Below are positions 60,501-64,000 of a DNA stretch of 64,000 nucleotides, piece by piece. The stretch comes from Halictus rubicundus. Taxonomy: Eukaryota; Arthropoda; Insecta; Hymenoptera; Halictidae. The stretch covers positions 20,210,720 through 20,274,719 of the forward strand of contig NC_135151.1 in NCBI RefSeq assembly GCF_050948215.1, in the 5' to 3' direction. A program made the position numbers and the translations under genes. The notes beneath the pieces were generated by a model. That model was given only the letters and a program-made list of their open reading frames with translations. It searched no databases and was not told where the DNA came from. Position 1 is the stretch's first letter. Each line of letters starts with the position of its first letter.

Positions 60501-61826
60501 GTGTTTATATCGCGATCGTCTGTCAATCTCGTCACAATTAATAAAATCTGGATCATGGCTGTTCTACAGGTAACGTGTGCTCGATCGGGCACGTTTACTC
60601 AGTCAGGGACACGATCGACGGATCATCGATTCGCCGTTCGGATCGGGAACACCCAGTTTAATAACGTCTCGTGTTTGTTTCAGTTTATCAACGTGATAAT
60701 TCTGCTATTCGAGACACTGTATTATTACATGCCGAGCATTTGGATCGTGTTCGGGTTCGTCTTGTGGGAAGGCCTCCTCGGTGGTGGAGCTTATGTCAAT
60801 ACATTCTACCGAATGTCCACAGAGGTAATGTACCGTTGTTTTCAAAGAGTATTCTCGCCCGAACTCGCGTCGAATTACGGTGCAAACAATGGCCGAAGAG
60901 GCGTTGAAACAATCGTTATAACTGTGCTCCGCAAACAAATTCAGTCGAGGTCAGCAAATATCGAACGAATTTTCTGTTGTCTCAGTCGCGAATAAGCTGA
61001 TTCTACAGCATAATTTATACAAAATTAAAAGTTGCACAAAATTAAAAAAGTACAATGCAAGCTTCAGCTGAAGTAAGCACAGATTCCGGTTTCTTTGTGA
61101 ACATATTATAAATAGTCTTTTAAGGGATTAGAATAAACAGTTATCTCCAGTTTTTAATAAAATTCACTGCAAACTTTTATGAAAACTTGTGGAACTTTTA
61201 TGAAAAAAATGCCACCCTTGTTTGTGAAATGTCCTCATATTTTAGGATGTTTATAATAAGAGTTTCATTGGAACAAGATATTTTAAAATGTTTATTAGAA
61301 CAAGTTCTACAAAAGAAATACAAGCAGAGTTTGAGCTGTCAATTATCGAAGCAAATATTAAAAATAAATAGCATGCTCTGAATATGTTATTCATATAACA
61401 TATAATTTAACTGTAACAGTTAGAAAGTGTTCTGATTGTTCCGTTATCTTAATTTCTTTATAATCGGTAGAGGTAGACAGTTGATTGTTTTATATTTGAG
61501 AAAAAGCGAAACAATCCAATATCGTTAATACATATATACATATACTTCAACAACTATACTCTCGATTTTGATCGAACATTTTCTGTCAGGGGTAGTGTCG
61601 CTAAAAAAATAATTATAATTACTTCACGTATAGGTTAACGTCATACTTTTTAAATTATTTAAAATTAAATTTGTTCTTGTTGCAGATTCCACGAGCAGAT
61701 CGCAAAATCTCATTGGGAATCGCAACGATGGCCGACGCGATCGGCATCGCGTTGGCGGGATGGATGTCGATGCCGGTTCACAACGCAATTTGCAAACTGC
61801 CGCAGCCGCATCGAGTGGGCAGCTAG
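48537..61826 (+). CDS. CLN3: CLN3 (battenin), lysosomal multi-pass membrane protein
   Basis: Coding exons found: 48537-48728, 55643-55791, 57557-57677, 59427-59763, 60420-60569, 60684-60824 and 61686-61826 (TAG). Exon 1 encodes FWMLGLCNNYGYVVMLSAAHDIL, the battenin signature. Later exons carry CNTLSTGAILLADILPSLAVK, SSGLGEVTLLSYSHQYP, TWSSGTGGAGIIGALSYAALT, EYFINQGL, HAEQYRWLQVDYQIGVFISRSS and LWEGLLGGGAYVNTF, all family landmarks in order. Multi-pass membrane protein of lysosomes and endosomes; human loss causes juvenile Batten disease. Exon 55643-55791 ends in phase 2 while 57557 opens in phase 1, so at least one small exon (about 10-20 residues, start of a membrane helix) lies between and was not found. 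Intron 1 is ~6.9 kb and full of transposons. An in-frame ATG eight codons upstream (48513) is possible but weaker. Confidence 0.9.
48771..49288. mobile_element. Inverted-repeat element in CLN3 intron 1 (518 bp)
   Basis: The termini are CGCACAGTGTGACGAATGGC, then TTTTTAGCTGGACAAAATT, at the left, and the complement (AATTTTGTCCAGGTAAAAAG, then CATTCGTCACACTGTGCG) at the right. The interior is AT-rich and non-coding. It interrupts a degraded TTAA-type MITE: AACACTAAACTTACCACCGC lies to its left and CCGGTCAAAATGACCG to its right. Confidence 0.75.
49492..49656. mobile_element. TATATA-type MITE, left part, interrupted by a Tc1-like element
   Basis: Inverted relative to the copies at 53711 and 56381: GTCTTGTATCGTCCAGGAG, CGTGTTATGTTTACACTCCT, GTATACCTCGTGGTAGTGGG. 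It stops at GACATA, and the rest (TATAGAGAAATTACTGTA) resumes at 51325 on the other side of the Tc1-like element. Confidence 0.75.
49657..51324 (-). mobile_element. Tc1-like transposon with long IR/DR termini (1,668 bp)
   Basis: The ends CAGTGACTCCCAAAAATATT and the complement of AATATTTATGGGAGTCACTG are flanked by TA (49655-49656 and 51325-51326). Each inverted terminus extends ~225 bp (49657-49882 and 51099-51324) and carries a second AATATTCGGACA copy at its inner edge, the IR/DR layout of some Tc1-family elements. The two arms are still highly similar. The transposase is on the minus strand. Located in CLN3 intron 1. Confidence 0.9.
49928..50958 (-). pseudogene. Tc1-like DD34E transposase, nearly intact
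   Basis: Starts MGRKGKNTSFDVRQLVIFHR (50958) with two helix-turn-helix regions (YRDISAMLRISKSTAADICR and LLGESSKNVSAETVRRVLRQ). The catalytic motifs are visible: VIFADESKFNL, FYQDNDPKHKSRIV and SPDLNPIENLWDEL (DD34E type). Two lesions only: a one-base frame change at a run of A residues near 50724-50731, and a TAA at ~50173 in place of the codon just after QEFLL. The rest stays open to NGYATKY and the stop at 49928. So young, but not functional as it stands. Length ~343 residues is normal for Tc1. Confidence 0.9.
51348..53085. other. CLN3 intron 1, no gene seen
   Basis: Intronic DNA between the Tc1-like element and the solo LTR. Short open frames on both strands have no domains. It includes a run of 17 C residues at 52869-52885. 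Confidence 0.4.
53090..53537 (-). mobile_element. Solo LTR (448 bp) with 4-bp target duplication
   Basis: The element begins TGTTATGCCGCAGG and ends CTCGCATAACA, so TG...CA with an 8-bp inverted terminus TGTTATGC. GTAC flanks both sides (53086-53089 and 53538-53541). On the minus strand a TATA box (CTTATATAAGG, ~53312) precedes AATAAA (~53162), giving U3-R-U5 order. No internal retroelement sequence adjoins it, so it is a solo LTR from recombination. The 4-bp duplication suits a Ty3/gypsy type (inference). Confidence 0.75.
53711..53893. mobile_element. TATATA-type MITE, full copy (183 bp)
   Basis: Begins ACAGTGATTTCTCTATATAT and ends GACATGCATCGAGAATTCACTGTA. Interior CCCCACTACCGCGAGGTATA and CTGGACGATACATGACGCTG match the other copies. 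In CLN3 intron 1. Confidence 0.75.
54401..54577. mobile_element. TATATA-type MITE, copy lacking its right end
   Basis: Begins ACAGCGATTTCTCTATATAT, with CTATATTGCGGGGTATACCC and GAGGAGTGTAAACATAAGAC inside. It ends at CTCATGTTGTA, where a Tc1-like remnant takes over. Confidence 0.65.
54578..54920. repeat. Tc1-like remnant
   Basis: Aligns with 44294-44516 (AGGGGAAGCTTTAATATTTAA ... TAGTGGTTTCAATCGATACA ... GAGAAAACGCATCTCCAGTT). It ends in GGTTCAAATACTTCTTGGATCC, like the terminus TTCAAATACTTTTTGGAGCC at 58258-58278. No transposase remains. Confidence 0.5.
56381..56566. mobile_element. TATATA-type MITE, copy in CLN3 intron between the second and third found exons
   Basis: Begins ACAGTGACTTCTCTATATAT and ends GACATATATCGAGAATTACT. 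Interior CCCCACTACCGCGGGGTAGA and AGGAGTGTAAACATAACACG match the family. Confidence 0.7.
58000..58281. repeat. Tc1-like remnant in a CLN3 intron
   Basis: Ends TTCAAATACTTTTTGGAGCCACTGTG, the inverse of a CAGTGGCTCCAAAAAGTATT-type Tc1 terminus. Upstream GAAGTTTCAAGCTTTAACATGAGACCA resembles 54800-54840. No coding sequence. Confidence 0.45.
58967..59045. repeat. Dispersed repeat pair, copy 2
   Basis: TTATCTCCGTAACTGTCGCA, TCTCTACCGTAACTGTCAAA and ATCCCCACCACTGGGGGGAA match 34850-34955. Confidence 0.6.
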
Positions 61827-64000
61827 GACAATCCTGAAACATAGTATTTGACAACGATCGTACGACGAATCAGAGCCGTACGCTCCGCCGTGGAATCGTT
61901 TCCGACATTTCCCGTCGAATCGTTTTCGATGTTCGGTCCACGGATAGAGCTGCTAGCCGAGTACCTATAGGTTAACGTCGTTCCTAATTACCTAGTATAC
62001 TACACACTTTCAATCGCACAGCGCACAGGCTGTGACAATCCGCTTGATACCTCGTTCGTACTAACTTCCACTTTAACGACGCCAGGACAGCACGGTAAAG
62101 CACTTTTATCGTCGAGGACGACATTACGTCGGAAGCTGGAAACATGAAGAGGACGATGTTAGAGACGATGAAATGTCCATAGCAACCGATTATAGCAGTG
62201 CACACTTAAGCGTCCGACGCTAACCCCTCGAATTCCAAAAAAAAAAAAAAAAACAATGGGACCTCGGAGTGAGCTTCCATCGGGCCAATTGAAACTTGAT
62301 ACGTGCCAAGTATCGGCATTTCACTAAAAAAAAAAAACGCATCCTCTGCCCCACCTTCAGAAGCCACCTCCACCACTTAAGTGTCCGCATTCGGTCCCGA
62401 TCGCGGACGCTTAATTGTGCACCACTGTAATCTTTGAGTTGAGCTTCCGGTCGAAACGGAACCACGAACGGTGCTTTGTGACACGGACGTTCCTGCGAAT
62501 GAAATTCAACTCCTTAGGGTATAGGTTTCGATCGTTCCGAGATTTATTTGGTACAAATATTTAAAAGACTAGGAACAGGAATGGAATCGTACAAAATTGT
62601 CGCGTTCGTGACGAAGCTCGGAGCACGCTCGTCCACGAACAATGCCCGACAGACGGAGAATACGATCTTCCTGTCGAGTTTTGCGAGCTTGTTTGTGTGA
62701 ATGTGAGTACGTGCGCGCGGGTGATTGCATGTCCGCGATTTGCAAACTAACGACGGACCAAAGGGTATCGCAGCGATACCGCGGACGCGTCGCAAAGTTT
62801 CCCGGCTATTGCTGCACGCGTCGCACTTTCGTCATGTATTTCATAGCTGTTAGGTTCTACGTCGTTCCGTCGCAAACGACACCAGTATTTCTAGATAGAA
62901 CAGCGCCGATCTTTTGTCACCCCTGTAGCAGGTATTCTCGATGGAACATAAATTCATCATTAGAGCCGCGAATCAATAGCAAAATATTTTAAAAAATGCA
63001 CCGACATTTCTGGACCAATACGAAGAAATTTTTGCTTTTGCTAATATTCGCACGCGTTTCTCTGTCTCCGTTTTATAAACTTTCTACGATCACCGACAAA
63101 TAAGTTTTCATTCGCCACGTTCTACAGTAGAACCTCGCTCGTTGAACCAGCGATTTCCACCTCGACCAATACGGAGTGGGAAGGTGACAAAAAGAGACCA
63201 CGTGATTGGTTAGCTCTTTCGCTGCACAACCTCGATTTTCACACGCACTTTCGGCCACGTTTCGTGCAACGAGCGAGGCACTACTGTAATTGTTTTAGCA
63301 GCCAGGCGTTCGGTTTTCTTGTTTTTCTGTGTAAAAGAAGTTGTGCATTCTGTTGCATTTTTTAGATCGCGACTTCGCCCCCTCCATGTAAAACGTCGAA
63401 CATTCCTCGCTGAGAAGTTAGAGGCGCATGCGTAAAGTATTATGACCGAGTCGTGGAGAAACGAGAGAACCAAACACAAGAGATTACGGTAATTACGTGA
63501 TCACGCGTTTAATTCGAACCGCTCTCGTTGGTTTCCTCGACACCTGGAGACATCCTGTTTATTTCTTTTCTATCAAAATAATTTGCCTTTACCTCTTGGA
63601 ATGCGTATTGTGTAATTGTGATATACCGATAGTACTGTTTCCTACAATTATTGCAATATATACATATATATATATATTTATATGCGAGATATTATATTGT
63701 TTACTACGCCATAATATATTTTTGTCGTTGTTGAATTGGTTTTGTTTTTGATCGCATTCGGGAACGGACGTTCCGCGGTTGCCGATTCTGCCAAGTTCGG
63801 TTTCTTCGCTCGGATTCGTAGCGTGTGAACAGAACAAACGATCGAAACGCTGTAATAAAATCGCTAAGACCTTTCTCCGAAACGCACGCTGAATTGGCAC
63901 TCGACGTCGAAATCAAAGTTAACGAACAGTGAACGGAATGTTCTTTGAGCAATTAGGAACTCTGTTTTCTTTCTTCGTTCTTTTCAGAGGCGCGTCGCAT
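61827..64000. other. CLN3 3' region and intergenic DNA, no gene seen
   Basis: Starts as CLN3 3' UTR. Open frames on both strands are short and without domains. I could not place a polyadenylation signal with confidence. No transposon terminus was recognised. Confidence 0.4.

Overview
The window is animal nuclear DNA. Genes have several exons with GT-AG introns, intergenic DNA is AT-rich, and mariner/Tc1-type transposons are frequent. The gene products, the short introns and the transposon complement suggest an insect, most likely a hymenopteran (bee, ant or wasp). That assignment is inference from gene content only; no rRNA, mitochondrial or species-diagnostic sequence is present. All gene models come from reading splice sites and frames by eye.

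Layout. (1) 1-330: one minus-strand first exon encoding a signal peptide, with the rest of the gene off the left edge. (2) 330-7200: mostly non-coding, with a TTAA-flanked miniature element, a 55-bp tandem repeat and candidate 5' non-coding exons. (3) 7238-18262: a head-to-tail cluster of four paralogous secreted proteins, genes A-D. They share a cysteine core (CxC-x4/5-CxCC followed by further Cys blocks) that I match to the insect DUF4773 family, and they have very different C-terminal tails: about 350 residues of Asp/Glu-rich sequence in A, a mildly acidic end in B, a short Asp run in C, and a Thr/Met-rich mucin-like tail in D. (4) 20174-21111: a TPX2-like spindle-factor gene that looks damaged in its last exon. 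(5) 21769-24863: UTP11 (minus) and FTSJ1/TRM7 (plus), divergent across a promoter region with CCAAT boxes, a CRE and a large inverted repeat. (6) 25190-27231: an unrecognised zinc-finger protein with PP1- and LC8-docking-like motifs. (7) 27232-48500: gene-poor DNA with a decayed mariner, several MITE families, a hAT-type MITE, microsatellites and a candidate 5' exon. (8) 48537-61826: CLN3 (battenin), whose roughly 6.9 kb first intron holds a nested Tc1-like transposon, a solo LTR and several MITEs. (9) 61827-64000: no gene seen.

Functionally, UTP11 (ribosome assembly) and FTSJ1 (tRNA 2'-O-methylation) are translation housekeeping genes sharing a promoter region, and CLN3 is a lysosomal membrane protein. 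The DUF4773 cluster is the most novel part. It is a local family expansion of secreted, cysteine-rich proteins of unknown role that keep one core but vary the tail, and in gene B the intron carries a fourfold duplication of its own 5' splice site.
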